Origin: CAZJQD01 sp964548165 [NCBI: uncultured bacterium]
Lineage (GTDB): Bacteria > UBA8481
Assembly (NCBI GenBank): GCA_964548165.1
Contig: CAZJQD010000040.1
Span: 1-29,639, forward strand
Reading direction: 5' to 3'
Length of the DNA: 29,639 nt
Shown: one piece after another, positions 23,317 through 29,639 of the stretch
Layout of the letters: each line of letters starts with the position of its first letter
Position numbering within the stretch: the first letter of the stretch is position 1
Notes under the pieces: model-generated
The model's input: the letters and a program-made list of their open reading frames with translations, nothing else
The model's database searches: none
What the model was told of the DNA's origin: nothing
Position numbers and translations under genes: made by a program

Positions 23317-23505
23317 AACACGGAGACCACGGGGACCACGGAGAAAATCGATGCAAGGCGATGCATCCTAGATGTTGGCTCTGCAGAACCACCTAATCAT
23401 CGCAAGCAGCTAGAGACAGGCAGATCGAAGTAACGAAACAGCACACATTCTTCGTCCGAAGTTTTCTCTTTTGTCCTACTCCGCGGTCCCCGTGGTCTCC
23501 GTGTT
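23317..23505. mobile_element. Inverted-repeat element between bamA and the LLM oxidoreductase gene
   Basis: The left arm 23317-23343 (AACACGGAGACCACGG...) and right arm 23479-23505 (...CCGTGGTCTCCGTGTT) match inverted at 26 of 27 positions. They enclose about 135 bp without a gene. It fills the gap between two convergent genes, so the RNA hairpin could also act as a shared terminator. The purine-rich GGAGAC/CACGGAGA blocks resemble those of the element at 17169. Confidence 0.75.
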
Positions 23506-23513
23506 TCCTATGG

Positions 23514-24464
23514 CTACCGGAACTGCGGGATGACTTGCTCGGCGAATTTCTTCAGGCCGTCGAGGTCGTAGGGGGCCGAGGCGGATAAGAGAAAGTGCCG
23601 GACGCCGACCGCGGCGTAGGCGCGGACGCGCTCCGCGATCTCCTCGGGGGATCCGATCAGGCAGTTGGCCGCGACATCCTCCGGTGACTGGTTGCGCTTC
23701 CGCGAGAGTTGTTCCAGGGCAGCCTGCGTCGAGGCCGCGCCGTCGGTGACCCGGAAATCGCCGCCCCAGCTCGGCTCGATGGCGTTCCTGTCGCGGCCGA
23801 CCGCGCGGCAGTGCTCGGCGAGGATGCCCAGCTTATGCTGGAACGACTCGGTCGTGCCGAACCAGTTCCACTGGTCGGCGTGCCGGGCCACGACGCGGAG
23901 CGTCTTCTTCTCGCCGCCGCCGCCGATCATGATCGGTGGGCGCGGCTTTCGAACCGGCTTGGGTTCGCAGCGCGCGTCGCGGAGAGTGTAGTAGCGACCC
24001 TCGAACGTCGTCTCGGTCCTGGTCAGCAGGGAGTCGATGATCGTGCAGGCTTCGTCGAGACGGGCTATGCGTTCGCCGACCGGCGGAAAGGGGATGCCGT
24101 ACGCGGCGTGCTCCATCTCGAACCAGGCCGCGCCGAGGCCGACGATGAGGCGGCCGTTGGACGTATGGTCCAGGGTGGCGGCCATGTTGGCGACGACGGC
24201 GGGATGGCGATAGGTGTTTCCCGTGACGAGCGTGCCAAGCTCGATGCGCTTCGTCTCGGCCGCCAGGGCTGTCAAAGCGATCCAACCTTCCAGGCAGGGA
24301 CCCGTCGGGTCGCTCATGATCGGATAGAAGTGATCGAAGGTCCAGGCGCTGTCGAAGCCGGCGGAATCGCAGAGCCTCCAGGCCTCGCGGATCGCGCTCC
24401 ACGTCGTGTGCTGAGGCACGGTCTGCACGCCGAAGCGGATTCGGGAAGAAGTCGCGTCGCTCAT
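23514..24464 (-). CDS. LLM-class flavin-dependent oxidoreductase, probably F420-dependent
   Basis: This 316-residue cytoplasmic protein is a luciferase-like TIM barrel. Visible features are RFGVQTVPQHTTWSAIREAWRLCDSAGFDSAWTFDHFYP at the N-terminus, ALAAETKRIELGTLVTGNTYRHPAVVANMAATLDHTS, GRLIVGLGAAWFEMEHAAYGIPFP, the basic strand KPRPPIMIGGGGEKKTLRVVARHADQWNW, and IGSPEEIAERVRAYAAVGVRHFLLS. The GRL.VGLGAAWFE.EH pattern is characteristic of F420-using subfamilies. Substrate is unknown, and FMN use cannot be excluded. F420 biosynthesis genes are not in the window. The ATG at 24464 has a GATACC box eight bases upstream and no Shine-Dalgarno. It is monocistronic, convergent to bamA and divergent from the glycan operon. 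Confidence 0.88.
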   Translation of the reverse strand: MSDATSSRIRFGVQTVPQHTTWSAIREAWRLCDSAGFDSAWTFDHFYPIMSDPTGPCLEGWIALTALAAETKRIELGTLVTGNTYRHPAVVANMAATLDHTSNGRLIVGLGAAWFEMEHAAYGIPFPPVGERIARLDEACTIIDSLLTRTETTFEGRYYTLRDARCEPKPVRKPRPPIMIGGGGEKKTLRVVARHADQWNWFGTTESFQHKLGILAEHCRAVGRDRNAIEPSWGGDFRVTDGAASTQAALEQLSRKRNQSPEDVAANCLIGSPEEIAERVRAYAAVGVRHFLLSASAPYDLDGLKKFAEQVIPQFR

Positions 24465-24472
24465 GCCTGCAC

Positions 24473-24478
24473 GGTATC
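24473..24478 (-). promoter_or_regulatory. -10-like element of the LLM oxidoreductase gene
   Basis: GATACC (minus strand, 24478-24473), preceded by an extended-type TGT, ends eight bases before the ATG at 24464. The STT3-like gene has the similar GATACG at the same distance (18934-18929). Confidence 0.4.
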
Positions 24479-24510
24479 ACAATTGAGCTTTCCGTGAAGC
24501 CTAGTAACTG

Positions 24511-24701
24511 CTCACGACCGCCCCGGGAACCCTCGCGACTGCCCCGGCAAAGCCGGGACAGCCGCATGGCCGGGTCAGCGCCGCAACGATCGCCGCTCGC
24601 GGAGGCGAGCAAGGCGTTGGGGCCGCGCGAACAGCTCCCCCCTCGGACTCCCCCCATCGCCTTTACTCCAAAACACACTGCTGGTGACCGACTAGAGTAG
24701 T
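24511..24701 (+). repeat. Dispersed structured intergenic repeat, copy 2
   Basis: Its 122-bp core at 24580-24701 matches copy 1 (9204-9325) without gaps. Compared with copy 1, the 5' part has two insertions of about 20 bp around the CCCGGC-AAA-GCCGGG hairpin (24543-24557). The GCTCGC-GGAG-GCGAGC hairpin and the terminal GACCGACTAGAGTAGT are kept. It lies 51 bp before the fucose synthase start and just ahead of that gene's -35 box. Confidence 0.8.
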
Positions 24702-24716
24702 CACAAAGCCTACCCT

Positions 24717-24745
24717 TTGCGGGGGATGCGAATTCGCCGTATTAT
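24717..24745 (+). promoter_or_regulatory. Leaderless promoter of the glycan operon
   Basis: TTGCGG (24717-24722) and TATTAT (24740-24745) are exactly 17 bp apart. The ATG at 24753 follows after seven bases (CGCCCGG), so transcription should start within one base of the start codon. No Shine-Dalgarno is present. Confidence 0.75.
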
Positions 24746-24752
24746 CGCCCGG

Positions 24753-25697
24753 ATGGACCTCAAGGGTAAAAAGGTCGTCGTGACCGGCGGCGGCGGGTTT
24801 CTCGGCAGTTTCGTCGTGGAGGAACTTCAGAAGCGCGCTCCCGCCGAGCTCATGATCCCGCGCTCGAAGACGCATGACCTCCGCCGAGAGGACGTCTGCC
24901 GCAAGCTGATGCAGGATGTGAAACCGGACGTGGTCCTGCACCTCGCCGCCGTGGTCGGCGGCATCGGCGCCAACCGCGTGAACCCGGGCAAGTTCTTCTA
25001 CGACAACATCGCCATGGGCATCCACGTCATCGAGGAGGCGCGCCTCGCGGGCGTCGAGAAGATCGTCGTGACCGGCACCATCTGCGCCTACCCCAACATG
25101 ACGCCGGTGCCGTTCCGCGAGGAAGAGCTCTGGAACGGCTACCCCGAGGTGACCAACGCCCCGTATGGCATTGCGAAGAAGGCCATGCTCGTGCAGTGCC
25201 AGGGCTACCGCCAGCAGTACGGCATGAACGCGATCTTCCTCCTGCCCGTGAACCTCTACGGCCCCCGCGACAACTTCGACCCCGAGTCCTCGCACGTGAT
25301 CCCCGCCCTGATCCGGAAGTACGTCGAGGCCCGGGATCGGGGCGAGAACCGGATCACGGCCTGGGGCACGGGCTCGGCGACGCGCGAGTTCCTGCACGTG
25401 CGCGATTGCGCGCGGGGCATCGTCGCGGCCACCGAGCGCTACGACGGCGCGGAACCCGTCAACCTCGGGTCCGGCGAGGAGATCTCGATCCGCAACCTCA
25501 CGACGCTCATCAAGAAGCTCGTCGGGTTTCCCGGCGAGATCGCCTGGGATCCCACCAAGCCCGACGGCCAGCCCCGCCGTTGCCTCGACACGACGCGCGC
25601 CCGCGAGTTCATCGGGTGGCAGGCGGAGGTTCCATTCTCCGAGGGGCTGAAGGAAACCATCCAGTGGTACGAGGAGCACCGGCATGAAATCCGCTGA
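24753..25697 (+). CDS. fcl: GDP-L-fucose synthase-like sugar epimerase/reductase
   Basis: This 314-residue NAD(P)-binding SDR enzyme belongs to the GDP-4-keto-6-deoxymannose epimerase-reductase group, which makes GDP-L-fucose. The Rossmann motif TGGGGFLG is at residues 11-18 and [13 protein letters not shown] at 63-75. The catalytic YGIAK (Tyr138, Lys142), the preceding TGTICAYP, and the signature [19 protein letters not shown] all match family members. The later [19 protein letters not shown] and [11 protein letters not shown] are also typical. A related GDP-sugar reductase is possible. The start at 24753 is fixed by the promoter; the frame is open to 24717. It overlaps the next gene by 14 bp and heads a glycan operon. 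No gmd (GDP-mannose dehydratase) gene is visible here. Confidence 0.88.
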   Translation: MDLKGKKVVVTGGGGFLGSFVVEELQKRAPAELMIPRSKTHDLRREDVCRKLMQDVKPDVVLHLAAVVGGIGANRVNPGKFFYDNIAMGIHVIEEARLAGVEKIVVTGTICAYPNMTPVPFREEELWNGYPEVTNAPYGIAKKAMLVQCQGYRQQYGMNAIFLLPVNLYGPRDNFDPESSHVIPALIRKYVEARDRGENRITAWGTGSATREFLHVRDCARGIVAATERYDGAEPVNLGSGEEISIRNLTTLIKKLVGFPGEIAWDPTKPDGQPRRCLDTTRAREFIGWQAEVPFSEGLKETIQWYEEHRHEIR

Positions 25698-27138
25698 GCT
25701 AGCGCTCACCAAGACCGACGGGGTGCGCGATTTCTACGACGCCAACGTCGCCAACCTGGAGACGTTCCGCGCGCGCAACTCGTACTACTACGAGCAACTC
25801 GCCGCGCTCGCCCGCGACCTCGTATCCCCCGGCAAGACCATCCTCGATGTCGGGTGCGGCCTGGGATTCCTTCTCAACGATCTCCAGCCGTCGCGCGGCG
25901 TGGGCATCGATATCTCCCCGAAGACGGTGGAGGCGGCGCGCAAGAAATTTCCCCACCTCGAGTTCCACGCAAAGGACATCCAGACGGCGACCGTGGAGGG
26001 GACGTTCGATGTCATCCTCTTCACGAACGTCCTGGGGGACGTGGAGGACATCTGGCGTGCGTTTCGGACGATCCGCAAGAACTGCACGCCCGAGACCCGC
26101 GTCGTCATCCTCAACTACAACTACCTCTGGGCCCCCATCCTCAAGCTGGGGGAGGCGATCGGCAAGCGGATGCCGCAGCCGAGCCTCAACTGGCTCAACC
26201 TCGATGACCTGACGAACCTCCTGTACCTGAACGGCTTCAAGAGCATCCGCGCCGGTTACTCGACGGCGCTCCCGGTCTGGATTCCCCTGGTGTCGGAGCT
26301 GGTGAACCGCTACCTGACCCCGTGGCCGGTCGTCCACCGCCTGGGGCTCATCAGCTACATGGTGGCGCGTCCCGAGGCGAACCTCCGGCCCGAGAAGGAG
26401 TACACGGTCACGGTGATGTGCCCGTGCCGGAACGAGGCCGGAAACATCGAGGACGCGGTAAGGCGCCTGCCGCGGATGGGCAAGCACACCGAGCTCATCT
26501 TCGTCGACGGGAACTCGAATGACGGCACCCGCGAGAAGATCCTCGAGATGATCGACAAGTACGCGGGCCAGGTCGACATCAAGCTCATCGACCAGGGTTC
26601 CGGCAAGGGCAAGGGTGACGCAACCCGCAAGGGCTTCGCGGCGGCGTCGGGAGAGATCCTCATGATCCTCGACGGCGACCTCACGGTGCCGCCCGAGGAC
26701 CTGCCGAAGTTCTACGCGGCCATCGAGGAGGGGCGCGGCGAGTTCATCAACGGTTCCCGGCTCGTCTACCCGATGGAAGCCAAGGCGATGCGGCCCTTGA
26801 ACCTCATGGGCAACAAGTTCTTCGCCATGGCCTTCTCGTTCCTCCTCTCCCAGCGGCTCCGCGACACGCTCTGCGGCACCAAGGTGCTTCGCAAGAGCGA
26901 CTACGCCAAGATCGAGGCGAACCGCAGTTTCTTCGGGGACTTCGATCCCTTCGGCGACTTCGACCTGCTCTTCGGGTCCGCGCGGCAGAATCTCCACATC
27001 GTCGAGATGCCGATCCGCTACCGCGATCGCACCTACGGCGACACCAAGATCTCGCGCTTCCGCCACGGGTTCCTGCTCTTGCAGATGTGCGCCGTCGCGT
27101 TACTGAGGCTCCGGTTCCGGTTGCGTTCCGATGCGTGA
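25684..27138 (+). CDS. Methyltransferase-glycosyltransferase family 2 fusion
   Basis: The 484-residue protein joins two enzymes. Residues of about 20-235 are a class I SAM methyltransferase with motif [11 protein letters not shown] (53-62), [19 protein letters not shown] and [24 protein letters not shown]. Residues of about 238-470 are a GT2 domain resembling dolichol/polyprenyl-phosphate mannosyltransferase, with [53 protein letters not shown], the metal-binding LDGDLT (about 328-333), and a C-terminal [21 protein letters not shown]. It probably makes polyprenyl-phosphate sugar for the GT39-like enzyme downstream and methylates a sugar or lipid (inference). It overlaps both neighbours (14 and 8 bp), so the operon is tightly coupled. 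Confidence 0.85.
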   Translation: MKSAELALTKTDGVRDFYDANVANLETFRARNSYYYEQLAALARDLVSPGKTILDVGCGLGFLLNDLQPSRGVGIDISPKTVEAARKKFPHLEFHAKDIQTATVEGTFDVILFTNVLGDVEDIWRAFRTIRKNCTPETRVVILNYNYLWAPILKLGEAIGKRMPQPSLNWLNLDDLTNLLYLNGFKSIRAGYSTALPVWIPLVSELVNRYLTPWPVVHRLGLISYMVARPEANLRPEKEYTVTVMCPCRNEAGNIEDAVRRLPRMGKHTELIFVDGNSNDGTREKILEMIDKYAGQVDIKLIDQGSGKGKGDATRKGFAAASGEILMILDGDLTVPPEDLPKFYAAIEEGRGEFINGSRLVYPMEAKAMRPLNLMGNKFFAMAFSFLLSQRLRDTLCGTKVLRKSDYAKIEANRSFFGDFDPFGDFDLLFGSARQNLHIVEMPIRYRDRTYGDTKISRFRHGFLLLQMCAVALLRLRFRLRSDA

Positions 27139-27937
27139 CGAGAAGGCGCCGGATGCGGTGCGGAGCGCGGCGCAGGATGCCGGGGCTGATCCGGAGGGCG
27201 CCGACGCGGGAGGCGAGATCACGGTTCGCCTGAAAGCGGAGCGCGCTCACGGCGCGGCGATCATGGCCAACGCCTCCGAGGTCTGGGGCTGGTCCTCGAC
27301 GAGCGGACGCCGGCGATTCTCGCGTCGCGCCCGGATGCTCGCGGACGCGATGAAGCGGTCGAGGACGGTTCTCGAGTACGGCGTGGGAACCGGCGACTTC
27401 TCCCGCGTCCTCGCGCCGCTGGCCCCGCGCTACGTCGTCATCGACGTCTCGCACGACCTCCTCCTGAAGGGGCGAGAGGACGGGGCCTTTCTCCACGCGC
27501 ATATCGTCGAGGGCGACCTGCATCGCCTGCCGTTTCGCCCGGGCGTCTTTGACCACGTGCACGGTTCCTCCGTCCTGCACCACCTGGAGGCCGACAAGGC
27601 CCTGGGAGAGGCCTGGCGCGTCCTCCGCAACAGCGGCTCCATCGCGTTCTCCGAGCCCAACTTTTCGAATCCCCAGATCGCGGTGGTGAAGAGGAGCAAG
27701 TGGCTGAAGGAGCGGGTGGGGGATACGCCGCACGAGACCGCCTTCTATCGCGGGCAGATGTATCGCCTCCTGAGGGCGGCCGGATTCGCCGGCATCTCCG
27801 TCACGTTCTATGACTTCCTGTATCCGCTCATTCCCGACAGCCTCTTGAATCTCGCCGAGAAGCTGGGGCGCGCCGTCGAGCGCACCCCCGGGCTGCGCTC
27901 CATCGCCGGTTCTCTCTGGATCACGGCGATCAAGTAG
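27131..27937 (+). CDS. Class I SAM-dependent methyltransferase
   Basis: The 268-residue protein has a charged N-terminal tail of about 30 residues, then a Rossmann methyltransferase domain. Motif I is VLEYGVGTGDFSRVL near residue 79, followed by YVVIDVSHDLL, EGDLHRLPFRPGVFDHVHGSSVLHHL, EAWRVLRNSGSIAFSEPN and RLLRAAGFAGISVTFYDF. The UbiE/Methyltransf_11 pattern fits modification of a small molecule, lipid or glycan. Its position in a fucose/GT2/GT39 operon suggests methylation of a surface polysaccharide (inference). The start overlaps the fusion gene by 8 bp. It ends 14 bp before the next gene. Confidence 0.82.
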   Translation: MRDEKAPDAVRSAAQDAGADPEGADAGGEITVRLKAERAHGAAIMANASEVWGWSSTSGRRRFSRRARMLADAMKRSRTVLEYGVGTGDFSRVLAPLAPRYVVIDVSHDLLLKGREDGAFLHAHIVEGDLHRLPFRPGVFDHVHGSSVLHHLEADKALGEAWRVLRNSGSIAFSEPNFSNPQIAVVKRSKWLKERVGDTPHETAFYRGQMYRLLRAAGFAGISVTFYDFLYPLIPDSLLNLAEKLGRAVERTPGLRSIAGSLWITAIK

Positions 27938-27951
27938 GCGGCGGCAACGCC

Positions 27952-29639
27952 ATGACGCGCCGAACGGGCACGATCGCCGTCCTTGCCCTGGTGGCGGTGT
28001 ACGCGGGCGTCCTGGTCTCCGGGGTACGGTTCGGGTTGCCGTCGCGGGAGCGCCTGGCCGCCGTACACGGTGAACCGGCGTTCTCCGATACGACCATCGT
28101 GCGGATGAACCAGGCCTGGGCCACGATCGCGGGATCGGACTCCGCCCTGCGCCAGGTGCTCAACCAGGACAGCCTCTACGCGGCGCCCCGGGTGGACCGC
28201 GAGCTCGAGACCATGCGCGCGCTCCGGCGCATGGCGCTCTACACCACGGAGCCGGATGAGATGCACGTGCCGCTGGCGCTCGGGAGAATGAAGCCGCGCC
28301 AGCTCGACTTCAACCCGCGGTTCTTCCAGTACGGGGGCATGCTCTTCTACGGCGCGGCCCTTCCGATCGCGGCCGGCGGCCTGATGGGATTCTTTCCGCT
28401 CAAAGGCGGACTCGACGCCGTGCTTCGGGATCCCGAGTCCATGGCCAACCTCTACACGTGCGGCCGGCTCTGGATCGTCTTCTGGACCGCACTGATGCCC
28501 TGGTTCGCCTATCGCCTGGCGCGGCTCTTTCTCCCGCGCGGTCCCTCCCTGGCCGTCGCCGTCCTCGCCGCCGCGACCCCGGGCTTCCTGGCGTGGGGAC
28601 CGGTGCTCAAGCAGGTCGCGCTGACCTCCTCGCTAGGCGTTCTCGGCGTCTTCGCGTCTGCGCGCGCCGCCCGGAGTTCGAGGACGTGGGCCTGGTTCCT
28701 CGCGGGTGCGGCGCTGGGACTCGCCGGCGCCGCGTTCGTCACGCACCTCATCCTCGGTTCCGGTCTCGCCGCGGCGTGGCTCCTGAGGGCCCGGGAGGGC
28801 GCCAGGCCCTTGTTCGTGCGCGCGGTCGCGGCCGTCATGGGCGCGATCGTGGTCTTCGTGGTCTTGAATCCCTACTGGATACTCGATTGGCGCTCGGTCA
28901 CCGCCGACGCCGTGGCCGCCATGGATTGGTACAAGCCGCACGTGACCGTAGAGACCACGATGAAGGTCTCGGGCATCCTGCCGTACGCCGTCGGGCTCCT
29001 CCTCGCCGGATTCGGCCCCGTCGCCGCGCTCGCCGCGCTCCTCAGAGGGAAGGATCCGGCGCGGTGGGTGGTCGCCGTGGCCTCGCTCGCGCTCCCTCTC
29101 TACTACGGCTGGAGAATGACCGGTGTTCCCGACCTGGGGCCGATCTGGTGTCGCCAGTTCATCGTCCTGGGCCCTCTCTGGGCCGTTCTCGTCGCGGACC
29201 TGGTCTGGCCGGTCGCCGGGCGCCTCGGGATCGCGGGAGTTCTCGTCGCAGGCCTTGTCGCGACGATCCCGGCGGACATCGCGATCGTGCGCAACTTCCG
29301 CATCGACGCGGACACCGCGAGCACGAGGTATGAGGCGGGACGATGGATCGAGGATCACATCCCGGAGGGAAGCGTCATCCACGTGAACCAGGTCGTCGGG
29401 CCGTTCTCCACGCCGTTCTTCCGGCTCGAGCGCTACGTCGTGAAGACGACAGGGCGAGCCGAGGATATCGGCCCCGGCGAGTGGCTGGTCGCGGCGGGAA
29501 CGGCCAATCTCCACGGCAGCGAGGGGCTCTACTCCGCGTTGCGGCTCATCCGCGAGTTCCCCTCGGCCGCGGTCCCCGGTGCTCCGACGGAGACCTTCGG
29601 ATTCGCCAACGGCCCCGTGAAGGTCTGGCGCAGGGAAGG
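27952..29639 (+). CDS. GT39-like multipass membrane glycosyltransferase (cut by window end)
   Basis: About 562 residues are visible with no stop, so the 3' end lies outside. The N-terminus has one membrane segment (TIAVLALVAVYAGVLVSGV). It is followed by a loop of about 110 residues with the GT39/ArnT-type acidic signature DEMHVPLALGRMKPRQLDFNPRFFQYGG, then about ten hydrophobic segments. The last visible part is a soluble region with EAGRWIEDHIPEGSVIHVN, similar to the C-terminal domains of bacterial PMT-like enzymes. Such GT-C enzymes use polyprenyl-phosphate sugars at the periplasmic face, and the GT2 domain two genes upstream could provide that donor. The ATG at 27952 follows the methyltransferase gene by 14 bp; no strong Shine-Dalgarno is seen. 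Acceptor unknown. Confidence 0.75.
   Translation, partial: MTRRTGTIAVLALVAVYAGVLVSGVRFGLPSRERLAAVHGEPAFSDTTIVRMNQAWATIAGSDSALRQVLNQDSLYAAPRVDRELETMRALRRMALYTTEPDEMHVPLALGRMKPRQLDFNPRFFQYGGMLFYGAALPIAAGGLMGFFPLKGGLDAVLRDPESMANLYTCGRLWIVFWTALMPWFAYRLARLFLPRGPSLAVAVLAAATPGFLAWGPVLKQVALTSSLGVLGVFASARAARSSRTWAWFLAGAALGLAGAAFVTHLILGSGLAAAWLLRAREGARPLFVRAVAAVMGAIVVFVVLNPYWILDWRSVTADAVAAMDWYKPHVTVETTMKVSGILPYAVGLLLAGFGPVAALAALLRGKDPARWVVAVASLALPLYYGWRMTGVPDLGPIWCRQFIVLGPLWAVLVADLVWPVAGRLGIAGVLVAGLVATIPADIAIVRNFRIDADTASTRYEAGRWIEDHIPEGSVIHVNQVVGPFSTPFFRLERYVVKTTGRAEDIGPGEWLVAAGTANLHGSEGLYSALRLIREFPSAAVPGAPTETFGFANGPVKVWRRE

Noticed and set aside
1-29639. CRISPR arrays, tRNA or rRNA genes, transposase or integrase genes
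   Set aside because: I looked for spaced direct repeats, cloverleaf-like sequence and recombinase motifs and found none.

Overview
This window is a high-GC chromosomal segment from a diderm bacterium. Outer-membrane biogenesis is explicit: a BamA/Omp85 protein, several lipoproteins with lipoboxes, and signal-peptide TPR proteins. A split glycine decarboxylase (GcvPA plus GcvPB), an F420-type luciferase-like oxidoreductase and Flp pilins suggest a phylum outside the well-studied Proteobacteria, such as an uncultivated high-GC lineage. The sequence alone does not let me name it. There are no rRNA, tRNA, phage or transposase genes.

Layout. 1-4101 (minus): argD (cut by the window edge), a large membrane-anchored TPR protein, and argB. 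4452-9162 (plus): two paralogous CsgG/LpoB-like lipoproteins, a secreted TPR protein, rsmI and a low-molecular-weight protein tyrosine phosphatase. 9407-13355 (plus): a complete glycine cleavage operon gcvT-gcvH-gcvPA-gcvPB. 13367-13912 (minus): a small lipoprotein. 14171-14999 (plus): three short Flp-type pilins, two of them almost identical, with strong terminators. 15115-18920: a GT-C-like multipass membrane protein and, convergent to it, an STT3/PglB-like oligosaccharyltransferase homologue. 19119-20015: metF. 20091-23294: a BamA carrying an unusual N-terminal extension with two invasin-type Ig-like domains. 23514-24464 (minus): an LLM oxidoreductase. 24753 to the end: a surface-glycan operon of GDP-fucose synthase, a methyltransferase-GT2 fusion, a second methyltransferase and a GT39-like membrane glycosyltransferase cut by the window end.

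Gene expression. Many first genes of transcription units have a -10-like hexamer (TATAAT, TACAAT, TATTAT, TATCCT and similar) 6-10 nt before the start codon and no Shine-Dalgarno, which implies leaderless or near-leaderless mRNAs. The second lipoprotein and pilins 2 and 3 instead have clear Shine-Dalgarno sequences. I used this pattern to choose several starts.

Repeats. Intergenic gaps hold several non-coding elements. There are three 120-200 bp elements with inverted ends and no transposase, a dispersed structured repeat found twice (upstream of gcvT and of the fucose synthase gene), and two short tandem repeats. The most interesting points are the leaderless signature, the Ig-BamA fusion, the tandem pilins beside an STT3-like gene, and the repeat families.
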